NCBI RefSeq assembly: GCF_003573915.1
Contig: NZ_AP014608.1
Coordinates: forward strand, 546,001-610,000
Direction: 5' to 3'
Source of the DNA: Blattabacterium cuenoti STAT
Lineage (GTDB): Bacteria > Bacteroidota > Bacteroidia > Flavobacteriales > Blattabacteriaceae
Length of the DNA: 64,000 bases
Part shown: positions 1 through 8,476 of the stretch, piece by piece
How positions within the stretch are numbered: position 1 is the stretch's first letter
Layout of the letters: each line of letters starts with the position of its first letter
Notes under the pieces: model-generated
What the model was told of the DNA's origin: nothing
The model's database searches: none
The model's input: the letters and a program-made list of their open reading frames with translations, nothing else
Position numbers and translations under genes: made by a program

Positions 1-537
1 TCTATTCAAAATATAAAAATTGTTTCTTCTTTAATAGGTGACTATAACTTATACAACATAGCTTCTGCTATTACTATTGGAATATATTTCAAGGTTTCTT
101 TAAAAAAGATAAAAAAAGCTATAGAAGAATATGTTCCTGATAATTATCGTTCTCAATTTTTTATAAAAAAAAATATTAGAATTATTATAGATTGTTATAA
201 CGCAAATCCAACTAGCATGGAAAAATCTCTTATTTTTTTTAATAAAATACAAGGAAAAAAAATCGTAATACTAGGAGATATGTTAGAATTAGGTTTATTT
301 TCTCATAATGAACATGAGAAAATTGTTTTTTTTATAAAAAATAGTAACATTCACATTGCTTTTTTAATTGGAAAAAATTTTTTTAATACTAAAAAAACTT
401 CACATAAAATAAAAAAATTTATGGAGAAAAAATTTTTTGTTGAATGGATTAAAAAACACTCTATTCAAAAAACGGATTATATTTTGATTAAAGGATCTAG
501 AAAGATTGCATTAGAAAGTGTTATTGATTTAATTTAA
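1..537 (+). CDS. murF: UDP-N-acetylmuramoyl-tripeptide--D-alanyl-D-alanine ligase, C-terminal part
   Basis: MurF adds the D-Ala-D-Ala dipeptide to UDP-MurNAc-tripeptide, the last cytoplasmic step of the peptidoglycan precursor. The open frame runs in from the window edge, so the N-terminal and ATP-binding parts are missing; 178 codons remain. Visible family motifs are GDYNLYN near the start, NYRSQF, DCYNANPTSM (about residues 64-73 of the visible part) and GDMLELG followed by a conserved His. These mark the end of the Mur central domain and the C-terminal ligase domain. An internal ATG at 217 lies inside the conserved NANPTSM motif and is not the real start. It is followed by pdhA after a 72-nt gap that appears to hold the pdhA promoter. 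Confidence 0.93.
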   Translation, partial: SIQNIKIVSSLIGDYNLYNIASAITIGIYFKVSLKKIKKAIEEYVPDNYRSQFFIKKNIRIIIDCYNANPTSMEKSLIFFNKIQGKKIVILGDMLELGLFSHNEHEKIVFFIKNSNIHIAFLIGKNFFNTKKTSHKIKKFMEKKFFVEWIKKHSIQKTDYILIKGSRKIALESVIDLI

Positions 538-549
538 TTTTTTTCTCTA

Positions 550-580
550 TTTGTTTATTTAATCTTTAAGATTAAATTTG
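550..580 (+). promoter_or_regulatory. Predicted pdhA promoter of Bacteroidetes type
   Basis: A TTTG at 550-553 and TAAATTTG at 573-580 are separated by 19 nt. This matches the known Bacteroidetes sigma-A promoter (TTTG near -33, TAnnTTTG near -7, spacing about 17-23). The -7 box ends 29 nt before the pdhA ATG. It is the only site in the window where I found both elements at the right spacing. Confidence 0.5.
557..577. repeat. 10-bp perfect inverted repeat in the pdhA promoter spacer
   Basis: ATTTAATCTT (557-566) and AAGATTAAAT (568-577) are exact reverse complements around a single central T. The repeat lies between the predicted -33 and -7 elements of pdhA and overlaps the -7 box. It could be an operator. 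It has one G-C pair and no following T-run, so it is a poor murF terminator. Confidence 0.55.
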
Positions 581-609
581 TACATGATGATTTTATAAAA
601 TTTTTATTA

Positions 610-1614
610 ATGAAAGAAATTACCCCAAAAACCTATATCAAGTGGTTCAAAGACATGTTTTTTTGGAGAAAATTTGAAGACAAATGTCGTTCTTTATACC
701 TAAAACAAAAAATTAGAGGATTTTTGCATCTATATAATGGACAAGAAGCTGTTCCTGCGGGATTAACCTATGCAATGGATTTATCTAAAGATAAAATTAT
801 AACTGCTTATAGATGCCATATTTTTCCTATTTCTATGGGAGTAGATCCCAAAAAAGTAATGGCTGAGCTTTTAGGAAAAAAAACAGGAACTTCTCATGGA
901 ATAGGGGGGTCTATGCATATTTTTAGTAGAAAATATCGTTTTTATGGTGGACATGGAATTGTAGGGGGACAAATTCCGTTAGGAGCTGGAATTGCTTTTG
1001 CTGATAAATATTTTAATAGAAAAGCTGTTACTTTAACTATTATGGGAGATGGCGCAGTAAGACAAGGATCTTTGCATGAAACATTTAATATGGCTATGAT
1101 ATGGAAACTTCCTGTTGTCTTTATATGCGAAAATAATAAATATGCTATGGGAACTTCTGTAAAAAGAAGTAGTTCTATAGAAGAAATTTATAAAGTAGGA
1201 AAATCGTATGGTATGACTTCTCATTCCGTAGATGGAATGGATCCGGATAAAATAGCTATATCAGCTTATTCCGCTATAGAAAGAGCAAGAAAAGGAAAAG
1301 GTGCTACTTTTTTAGATATTAAAACATATAGATACAGAGGTCATTCTATGTCTGATTCTGAATTATATCGTAGTAAAGAAGAAGTAAATTTTTATAAAAA
1401 AAAAGATCCTATTTTAAAACTAAAGGAAAAAATTATCCATAATAAATGGGAAATAATAGAAAATTTGAATACGATAGAAAATGAAGCTAAAAAAAAAGTA
1501 GAATCTTGTGTTGAATTTGCAGAAAAATCCGATCTTCCTTCTTTAGAAGAAATGTACAATCTTGTTTATCATGAAAAAAATTATCCTTTTTTAGATAAGG
1601 TTTTACCTTTATAA
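610..1614 (+). CDS. pdhA: Pyruvate dehydrogenase E1 component, alpha subunit
   Basis: The thiamine-diphosphate-dependent E1 alpha subunit decarboxylates pyruvate and passes the acetyl group to the lipoyl arm of E2. The 334-residue length is normal for the alpha chain of the heterotetrameric E1. The ThDP-binding motif begins with GDGAVRQG at residue 146 and ends near ENNKYAMGTS about 30 residues later; the phosphorylation-loop-like segment YRYRGHSMSD is also present. The E2 gene follows after 15 nt, so the two are very likely co-transcribed. The E1 beta gene is not here; in Bacteroidetes it usually sits elsewhere. The ATG at 610 is the only sensible start. Confidence 0.95.
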   Translation: MKEITPKTYIKWFKDMFFWRKFEDKCRSLYLKQKIRGFLHLYNGQEAVPAGLTYAMDLSKDKIITAYRCHIFPISMGVDPKKVMAELLGKKTGTSHGIGGSMHIFSRKYRFYGGHGIVGGQIPLGAGIAFADKYFNRKAVTLTIMGDGAVRQGSLHETFNMAMIWKLPVVFICENNKYAMGTSVKRSSSIEEIYKVGKSYGMTSHSVDGMDPDKIAISAYSAIERARKGKGATFLDIKTYRYRGHSMSDSELYRSKEEVNFYKKKDPILKLKEKIIHNKWEIIENLNTIENEAKKKVESCVEFAEKSDLPSLEEMYNLVYHEKNYPFLDKVLPL

Positions 1615-1629
1615 AATAAAATAAAAATA

Positions 1630-2790
1630 ATGGCAGAAATAATATACATGCCCCAATTAAGTGATACAATGAATGAAGGGACTGTAATCAAATGGAATAA
1701 AAAAATAGGAGATAAAGTTTCAGAAGGTGATATTTTAGCTGAAATAGAAACCGATAAAGCGACTCAAGATTTTGAAATAGATGTTAGTGGTTTCTTACTT
1801 TTTATTGGAGTCAAAGAAGGAGAAACAACACGTGTTAATGACGTACTAGCAATTATAGGAAATGAAAAAGAAGATATCAGTCATATTATTTTAAAATTAA
1901 AATCTAAAAAACAAGAAAATAAACAAATAAAAAAAGAAAACGGAAAAAAAAATATAATTTCTCCTATAGCGAAAAAAATGGCTAAAGAAATAGGAATTTC
2001 TATAGATAGGATTAAAGGAAGTGGAGATAATGGAAGAATCATTAAGAGAGATATAGAATTTTACGAAAAAAAAAATTTAAATATAATACAAAAGGAAAAA
2101 TATAAAAAAACTGTTAAAATTCCTCACTCTTCTATAAGAAAAAAAATAGCAGAACATTTATCTTATTCCAAATTTTCTGCACCACATTATTATTTGTTTA
2201 GTGAGATTAATGCAGATAATTTAATTAAATTTAGAAAAAAATTAAATAATAAACTTTCTTCGGAAAAAAAAATATCATTTAATGATATTCTTATAAAGGC
2301 AGTAGCTCAATCTTTAAAAAAACATCCTGATATGAATGTATCATGGGACGATGAAAAAATCATAGTACATTCCAATATTCATATTGGAGTAGCTGTAGCT
2401 ATTTCAGATGGATTAATAGTCCCTGTTATTAAAAATGCAGATCAGAAATCATTATCAGTGATTTCCAAAGAAATTAAAGATAAAGCTTTACGTTCGAAAT
2501 CAAAAAAAATACAACCAGAAGAAATAGAAAATAGTACTTTTACAATTTCAAATTTAGGAATGTATGATATAGAATCTTTTACTTCTATTATTAATACACC
2601 TAATACATCTATATTATCTGTAGGGGCTATTGTAGTCCGTCCAGTTGTTAAAAATTATAAAATTGAAATAGGAAACGTTATGAAAATTACATTGTCTTGT
2701 GATCATAGAATTATAGATGGGGCTAAAGGTAGTGAATATATTTGTTCCCTTAGAAATTTTTTAGAAGATCCTATTACTATATTATTTTAA
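1630..2790 (+). CDS. pdhC: Dihydrolipoyllysine-residue acetyltransferase (PDH E2)
   Basis: E2 is the core of the pyruvate dehydrogenase complex and transfers acetyl groups from lipoamide to CoA. Domains in order: one lipoyl domain with the acceptor lysine in ETDKAT (K43), a lysine-rich linker, a peripheral-subunit-binding domain (about residues 112-150, motif SPIAKKMAKEIG), and the catalytic domain ending in DHRIIDG with active-site H359. Many flavobacterial E2 proteins carry two lipoyl domains; this one has a single domain in 386 residues. The branched-chain or 2-oxoglutarate E2 are alternatives, but adjacency to pdhA favours PDH. The 3' end overlaps the convergent TerC gene by 4 nt. Confidence 0.92.
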   Translation: MAEIIYMPQLSDTMNEGTVIKWNKKIGDKVSEGDILAEIETDKATQDFEIDVSGFLLFIGVKEGETTRVNDVLAIIGNEKEDISHIILKLKSKKQENKQIKKENGKKNIISPIAKKMAKEIGISIDRIKGSGDNGRIIKRDIEFYEKKNLNIIQKEKYKKTVKIPHSSIRKKIAEHLSYSKFSAPHYYLFSEINADNLIKFRKKLNNKLSSEKKISFNDILIKAVAQSLKKHPDMNVSWDDEKIIVHSNIHIGVAVAISDGLIVPVIKNADQKSLSVISKEIKDKALRSKSKKIQPEEIENSTFTISNLGMYDIESFTSIINTPNTSILSVGAIVVRPVVKNYKIEIGNVMKITLSCDHRIIDGAKGSEYICSLRNFLEDPITILF

Positions 2791-3503
2791 TTTACTTTAT
2801 CCTTTATTATTTTTTTTATCCATGATAGAAAAATGGGAAATATAAATATTGAAAAAGTTAATAAAGAAAATATTTTTTCCGAAAAAAGAAATAAAAATAA
2901 ATTAGGGATGTATTTTTTTGAAAAAAAAATAAGTTTTATTCCCAGAATAATAATTACAATAAAAGATGAATCTTTTAATTCAGGAATTTTTTCCATTAAT
3001 TGAATAAAAAATTGCGAAATCCATCTTATAGAAAAAATCCCTATACATACACCTAAAAAAACTAATATCAAATTTTCTGATAAAGCAACAGAAGCAAAAA
3101 TATTATCAATGGAAAAAGCTAAATCCATTATTTCTATAATAAGGATAACTTTCCAAAAGGAATCTTGTTTTTTTTCATTTTTTAAATGAAAAGATTTTTT
3201 TTTCACAAAAAAATATTTCAATCCTACAAAAATCAAATATATGCCTCCTAATGGTTTTAACCACCATATTTTTATCAGTTTAGATGCAAATAATAGACAT
3301 AATCCTCTAAAAAAATAAGCACCAATAATTCCATATTTTATAGCTTTTTTTCTATCTTTTTTTTTAAGATTCAAAATCATAGAAGCTATAATAGCAGCGT
3401 TATCTATAGATAAAATACTTTCTATTAAAAATAAATTTCCTATAACAGAAATGGATAAAATAGGATGATAAATAATTTCTGAAATACTTTTTTCAAAATT
3501 CAT
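2787..3503 (-). CDS. TerC family integral membrane protein
   Basis: This 238-residue, strongly hydrophobic protein has about seven predicted membrane segments. The two TerC/Alx signatures are present: ESILSIDNAAI near residue 30 and EIMDLAFSIDNIFAS near residue 125, both carrying the acidic and Asn residues conserved in membrane helices of the family. Family members are linked to metal (mainly manganese) export and protection of membrane-protein maturation; the substrate cannot be read from the sequence. It lies 55 nt downstream of the ABC exporter on the same strand and may share its transcript. Convergent overlap of 4 nt with pdhC leaves no room for a terminator. Confidence 0.88.
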   Translation of the reverse strand: MNFEKSISEIIYHPILSISVIGNLFLIESILSIDNAAIIASMILNLKKKDRKKAIKYGIIGAYFFRGLCLLFASKLIKIWWLKPLGGIYLIFVGLKYFFVKKKSFHLKNEKKQDSFWKVILIIEIMDLAFSIDNIFASVALSENLILVFLGVCIGIFSIRWISQFFIQLMEKIPELKDSSFIVIIILGIKLIFFSKKYIPNLFLFLFSEKIFSLLTFSIFIFPIFLSWIKKIIKDKVN

Positions 3504-3558
3504 TTTTTTTAAAAACTTTGTGTAGATATGAATTTACTATAAATTTATTTTTTTGAAA

Positions 3559-5349
3559 TTAAAATATTATATTGTGTTTTCCTTGTTCTATAATTTTTCC
3601 TTTTTCTAACACAATAATATAATCTGAATTTTTTGCAATAAAAGAAGATAATTTTTTTACTATTACAAGAGATGTTTTATTTTTCATTATTTTATTTAAT
3701 GCTTTTTGAACAAAAAATTCAGATTCTGCATCTAAAGAAGAGGTTGCTTCATCTAAAATCATGATTGGAGGATTTTTAAATACAGCTCTAGCTATGCTAA
3801 TTCTTTGTTTTTGACCTAGAGATAATTTATTTCCGTTATATCCTATAATCGTATCATATCCTTTTGGAAGTTTTTTTATAAAACAATGTGCGTTAGCAAC
3901 TTTAGCCGATTCTATGACAGAATCTATAGATATCTTTTTTTCTAATCCTAATGTTATATTATTCAAAACAGAATCATTAAAAAGAATCGGTTCTTGAGTT
4001 ACAATTCCCAATAGTTTTCTATAATTTTTAATTTTTAAAGATTGAATATTGGTTCCATCTATAGTAATTTTTCCAGATGTTACATTATAAAAATTCAATA
4101 ATAAATTGGCAATAGTTGATTTTCCGCTACCAGATCTCCCCACTAAAACTACAGTTTTTCCTTTTTTTAAAGAAAAATTTAAATTTCGAATCGAAATAAA
4201 TTTGTTGTAGGTAAATGATACATTATGAAATACAATTTCATTTTCAAAATGAAAAATAGATTTATATTTAATTTTTTTGTTTAAAATATATTTAGTATTC
4301 AATATCTCTACAACACGTTCTGCTGCAGCTTTTCCTTTTTGAATGTTAGATATAGAATTAACTAAACTTTTAGCTGGATTAATAATTTGAAAAAATAAAC
4401 CTATAAAAGGAAAAAGAATTTCTGGTTCCATTCCTTTATTTTCCAAAAACAGTTTTCCTCCATACCAAATAATTAAAATCATGGTAATTGAACCAAAAAA
4501 TTCGCTTATAGGAGAAGCTAATTCTTTCTTTCTGTTAACACGAGCAGAAAGGCTTTTTTGATATTCAGATACTCGTTCAAAATTTTTTTGCATTTTATTT
4601 TCAGCGCTGAAAATATTTATAATATTAGTAGAATTTAAAGTTTCTTCTATAATAGAAAATAATTTTCCTAATTCATTTTGAGCTCCTCTTGCATCTTTTT
4701 TTAAACTATTTCCTATAATAGATAAAAAAATTCCCATTAAAGGAAGTAACAAAAAAGCAAGAAACGTCAGTTTATAACTCATAAAAAATAAAGTTATTAA
4801 ATGAAAAGTTACCATAATGGGAGAGCTAATTAAATTTGCCAAAGAACTCACTATAGAGATCTCTATCTCATTAACATCATTAGATAATCTAGACATTAAA
4901 TCTCCATTTCTTTTATTTGAAAAAAAAATTTTGGGTAAGGAAAGTATTTTTTTATGAAAATCATTTCGAATATTTCGAACTATAGAAGTTTTTATTCCTA
5001 TTAAAAAATATTCTGCTAAGTATCTAAAAATATTTCGAATTAAAAAAAGGAAAATAATAAAGATGCAAAATATAGCTAGAGTATTGATTTTTCCATATTT
5101 ATATGATAAGATTCTTATATAATCATGAAAATATTTAATAATAAAGTTAAAAGATATATTAAAAGAATTAAAAAATGTTGTTTTATTTTTATCTTGAGAA
5201 GAAGATTCAAATAAAATACTCAATACAGGTGAAATAGATATGATAGATATAACTGAAAATAAAGAATATAAAAAATTACATGATATATTAATAATATAAT
5301 GATATTTATAGGGTTTTGAATAAGCTAAAATTTTTTCAAGTGCATTCAT
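3559..5349 (-). CDS. MsbA-like ABC exporter, fused permease and ATPase, with altered H-loop
   Basis: A half-transporter of 596 residues: six membrane helices in the first about 330 residues, then an ATPase domain. The closest functional class is MsbA-type lipid or multidrug exporters. Walker A is GRSGSGKS, the Q-loop VTQEP, the signature LSLGQKQRISIAR (LSGGQ altered at the third position), Walker B IMILDEATSSLD. The H-loop, normally VIAHRLS, reads VIVKKLS with Lys at position 565 instead of the switch histidine, followed by a one-residue insertion. The usual C-terminal tail after the GTHxxL motif is absent. Divergent from secDF across 126 nt. Family assignment is firm; substrate and activity are uncertain. 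Confidence 0.88.
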   Translation of the reverse strand: MNALEKILAYSKPYKYHYIINISCNFLYSLFSVISIISISPVLSILFESSSQDKNKTTFFNSFNISFNFIIKYFHDYIRILSYKYGKINTLAIFCIFIIFLFLIRNIFRYLAEYFLIGIKTSIVRNIRNDFHKKILSLPKIFFSNKRNGDLMSRLSNDVNEIEISIVSSLANLISSPIMVTFHLITLFFMSYKLTFLAFLLLPLMGIFLSIIGNSLKKDARGAQNELGKLFSIIEETLNSTNIINIFSAENKMQKNFERVSEYQKSLSARVNRKKELASPISEFFGSITMILIIWYGGKLFLENKGMEPEILFPFIGLFFQIINPAKSLVNSISNIQKGKAAAERVVEILNTKYILNKKIKYKSIFHFENEIVFHNVSFTYNKFISIRNLNFSLKKGKTVVLVGRSGSGKSTIANLLLNFYNVTSGKITIDGTNIQSLKIKNYRKLLGIVTQEPILFNDSVLNNITLGLEKKISIDSVIESAKVANAHCFIKKLPKGYDTIIGYNGNKLSLGQKQRISIARAVFKNPPIMILDEATSSLDAESEFFVQKALNKIMKNKTSLVIVKKLSSFIAKNSDYIIVLEKGKIIEQGKHNIIF

Positions 5350-5475
5350 CTAATTTTCTTAATCCCAATCTAATTAAAGATAGTTATAAAAAATTTTTTA
5401 ATCTGTTAATAAAATAATAATTTCACATATAAATTCTATGTTATCTCATTTTATGCAAATCGATATAAAAATAAA

Positions 5476-8217
5476 ATGCGTATAAAAAACTTTTTTACGA
5501 TTTTTATAACCATAATACTGACAACAATTTGTTTATATTATATATCATATAACATATATTCTGATAATGAGAAAACTTTAAATCTAGGATTAGATTTAAA
5601 AGGAGGAACTAGTATGATTTTAGATATTTCTGAAAAAGATTTATTAAAAAAATTTTCTGAAAATTCAAAAAATTTTATTTTTTTAAAAGCGTTAGAAAAT
5701 GCAGATAAGAAAAAAAAAGAAAATCCAAGTACAGATTATTTATCATTTTTCATTCATTCCTTTAATAAAGAGATAAAAAATAAAAGATTAAATCTTAGTT
5801 TATCTTCTCCAAATTTATTTGGAAATAAATCAAATAATGAACATATTGATTCTAATAGTTCTGATTCTGAAGTAGAAAAATTTTTAAGAAAAAAAATAGA
5901 ATTATCTATAATTTCCATTCAAAATATTTTAAGATCTAGAATAGATAGGTTTGGAATTATTCAACCTAATATTCAAAAAATTAAAAATTCTAATCGAATT
6001 TTAATAGAATTATCTGGTATAAAAAATGTAGATAGAATCAAAAATATTTTAGAAAAAAAAGCAGAATTACATTTTTTCGAAACTTATAGTTTTCAAGAAG
6101 TTATTTCATACTTTAATACAATAAAAAAATTGTATGGAGAAAAACACAATAAAATAAAAAAATCTTTTATAGATTTATTGAATTTTCCTCTTATTAAGAA
6201 TTCCAATTCAGTTGGATTAGTTCATATTAAATATAAAAAAATTATTTCCGATTTTTTAAATTCTTCAGAAACTATAAATTATTTACCATATCACTTACAT
6301 AATGTAAAATTTTTTTGGGGAGCAAAAAATTTGGATAATTTTTTTCAATTATTCGCTATAAAAATTAATGATGAAGAGACTTCTTCTTCATTGAACGGAG
6401 ATATGGTAACCCATGCTTATAAAACTTTTGATTCTTTAAATGAGAAGGCTATAATAAATATAAAAATGAATCAAGAAGGAACTAAAAAATGGAAAATATT
6501 TACAGAGAAAAATGTGGGAAAAAGTATTGCTATTGTCCTTGATAATTTAGTTTATGCAATTCCTATAGTACAATCAGTTATTCCAAATGGAATATCTCAA
6601 ATATATGGGGATTTTTCAATACAAGAATCTAATGATTTGATCAATGTATTAAATACAGGAGAACTCCCTACTTCTGTAAGAATTATTCAAACTGACATGA
6701 TAGGCCCTTATTTGGGAAAAGAATCTATTAAAAAAGGAATTTTATCTTTTTTCATTGCTTTATTTTTTATATTTATTTGGATGTTTTTTTACTATTCAAT
6801 TCCAGGAATATATGCTAATATTGTTTTGTTTTTTAATATAATATTCATTTTTGGTATTCTTATTTCTATAAATACAGTATTGACTTTTCCTGGTATTGCA
6901 GGAATTATCCTTACACTAGCAATGTCCATGGATGCTAATATTCTTATTTATGAACAAATTAAAGAAAACATAAAAAAAAATAAAGAAAATAAATTAATAT
7001 CTATTAATAATAGTTATACCTTACAAGGCGCTTTATCATCTATTATAGATGGACAAATTACAACTTTGTTATGTGGAATCATTTTATTTTATTTCGGAAT
7101 AGGACCAATACGTGGTTTTTCTACTACCTTAATTATTGGAATTTTGGTATCTATGTTTACTTCTATTTGTTTAGGAAGATTATTCTTGGAATGGCATTTA
7201 AAAAAATATAAAAAAATTTTTTTTGAAAAAAAATTTTTTGTTTTGAATTTTATTCAAAATATAAAATATGATTTTTTATCTAAAAGAAAATGGAGTTATA
7301 TCATCTCTTGTCTTCTTATAATTATTAGTATACTTTCTTTTTTTTTAAAGGGATTTAATCTAGGATTAGATTTTGTTGGAGGCCGTTCTTATGTGATTCT
7401 TTTTGATCGTAAAATGGTCCCTGAAAAAATTTCAGAAATTTTATCAAAAACATTTATAGAAAATGGAAAACCTTCTTTTCCTAGGGTACAAACATTTGGA
7501 GATGAAAATCAACTTAAAATTGTAACAAAATATAAAATATGGGAAGAAAATAACAAAACAGACGAAATAATTTTAAAAAAAATGTTTTTTGCTTTAAAAA
7601 CTTTTCTTCCTATAAATTTTGAAGATTTTAAAAATATAAAAAAAAATAAATCATTAGGTATTTTATCTATTGAAAAAATAGGACCTACAGTAGCTGTAGA
7701 TATAACTCGTAAAGCTTTTATTTCTATAATAATTTCTTTTATAGCTATTTTTGCATATGTTTTTATGAGATTCAAAAAATGGCAATTTGGATTAGGTGCA
7801 ATAATATCTTTAGTTCATGATTCAATTATCGTACTTGGCTTTTTTTCTTTTTTTCATGAAAAAATTCCTATTCTAGAAATAGATCAAACTTTTATAGCTT
7901 CCTTATTAACGATTATAGGATATTCTATAAATGACACTGTAATAGTTTATGATAAAATTAGAAAAATATCAAAAAAAACATTATTTATAACAAAAAAAAT
8001 TATTAATCAAGGAATTTGTAATTCTCTTACTAGAACTATTAATACTTCTTTAATCACTTTATTAGTAATTTCTATTATTTTTTTATTTGGAGGAAAAATT
8101 CTTCATAGTTTTATGTTATCTTTATTTATTGGAATCAGCATTGGAACTTATTCCTCTATATTTATAGCTCCATCTATAATATATGATTGTTTTAATAAAA
8201 AAAATATAAAAAAATGA
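5476..8217 (+). CDS. secDF: Protein translocase subunit SecDF (fused)
   Basis: SecD and SecF use the proton gradient to complete protein translocation by SecYEG and SecA. The two are fused here (913 residues), as is usual in Bacteroidetes. The SecD half starts with a membrane helix and LGLDLKGGTSM, followed by a large periplasmic region (about residues 60-410) and membrane helices with MSMDANILIYEQ near residue 482. The SecF half starts near residue 605 with LGLDFVGGRSY and has GYSINDTVIVYDKIR near 818. The periplasmic part is slightly shorter than in free-living relatives. The stop codon overlaps the start of tatA as ATGA, which suggests translational coupling of two export functions. Confidence 0.95.
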   Translation: MRIKNFFTIFITIILTTICLYYISYNIYSDNEKTLNLGLDLKGGTSMILDISEKDLLKKFSENSKNFIFLKALENADKKKKENPSTDYLSFFIHSFNKEIKNKRLNLSLSSPNLFGNKSNNEHIDSNSSDSEVEKFLRKKIELSIISIQNILRSRIDRFGIIQPNIQKIKNSNRILIELSGIKNVDRIKNILEKKAELHFFETYSFQEVISYFNTIKKLYGEKHNKIKKSFIDLLNFPLIKNSNSVGLVHIKYKKIISDFLNSSETINYLPYHLHNVKFFWGAKNLDNFFQLFAIKINDEETSSSLNGDMVTHAYKTFDSLNEKAIINIKMNQEGTKKWKIFTEKNVGKSIAIVLDNLVYAIPIVQSVIPNGISQIYGDFSIQESNDLINVLNTGELPTSVRIIQTDMIGPYLGKESIKKGILSFFIALFFIFIWMFFYYSIPGIYANIVLFFNIIFIFGILISINTVLTFPGIAGIILTLAMSMDANILIYEQIKENIKKNKENKLISINNSYTLQGALSSIIDGQITTLLCGIILFYFGIGPIRGFSTTLIIGILVSMFTSICLGRLFLEWHLKKYKKIFFEKKFFVLNFIQNIKYDFLSKRKWSYIISCLLIIISILSFFLKGFNLGLDFVGGRSYVILFDRKMVPEKISEILSKTFIENGKPSFPRVQTFGDENQLKIVTKYKIWEENNKTDEIILKKMFFALKTFLPINFEDFKNIKKNKSLGILSIEKIGPTVAVDITRKAFISIIISFIAIFAYVFMRFKKWQFGLGAIISLVHDSIIVLGFFSFFHEKIPILEIDQTFIASLLTIIGYSINDTVIVYDKIRKISKKTLFITKKIINQGICNSLTRTINTSLITLLVISIIFLFGGKILHSFMLSLFIGISIGTYSSIFIAPSIIYDCFNKKNIKK

Positions 8218-8474
8218 AAAATTTCTTATTTATTAGTATAGAAGAAAGTTTTTTTATCATTTTTATAGCTATACTAGTTTTTGGTCCTAAAAAAATTCCA
8301 GATATAGCTCGCGGATTAGGAGAAGGAATTCGATATTTAAAAAATGCAAAAACAAAAATTAAAAATGAAATTTTTAAAAAAAATATTAATCGATCTATAA
8401 AAAAAAATTTTGGCAATAAAGAACATGATAAAAAAATAAAAAAACATCTTCCACCTTATTCTATTAAACGATAG
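8214..8474 (+). CDS. tatA: Twin-arginine translocase subunit TatA/TatE type
   Basis: An 86-residue protein with one N-terminal membrane helix (about residues 8-23), the FGPKKIPDIARGLGEGIR hinge and amphipathic helix characteristic of TatA/TatB, and a lysine-rich tail. TatA forms the pore-like assembly that carries folded proteins across the inner membrane with TatC. The start overlaps the secDF stop by 4 nt (ATGA). No tatC is in the window. The family fit is strong; the TatA versus TatB choice rests on the short length and the FGP motif. Convergent with the ppiD-like gene with only 2 nt between. Confidence 0.9.
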   Translation: MKNFLFISIEESFFIIFIAILVFGPKKIPDIARGLGEGIRYLKNAKTKIKNEIFKKNINRSIKKNFGNKEHDKKIKKHLPPYSIKR

Positions 8475-8476
8475 AA

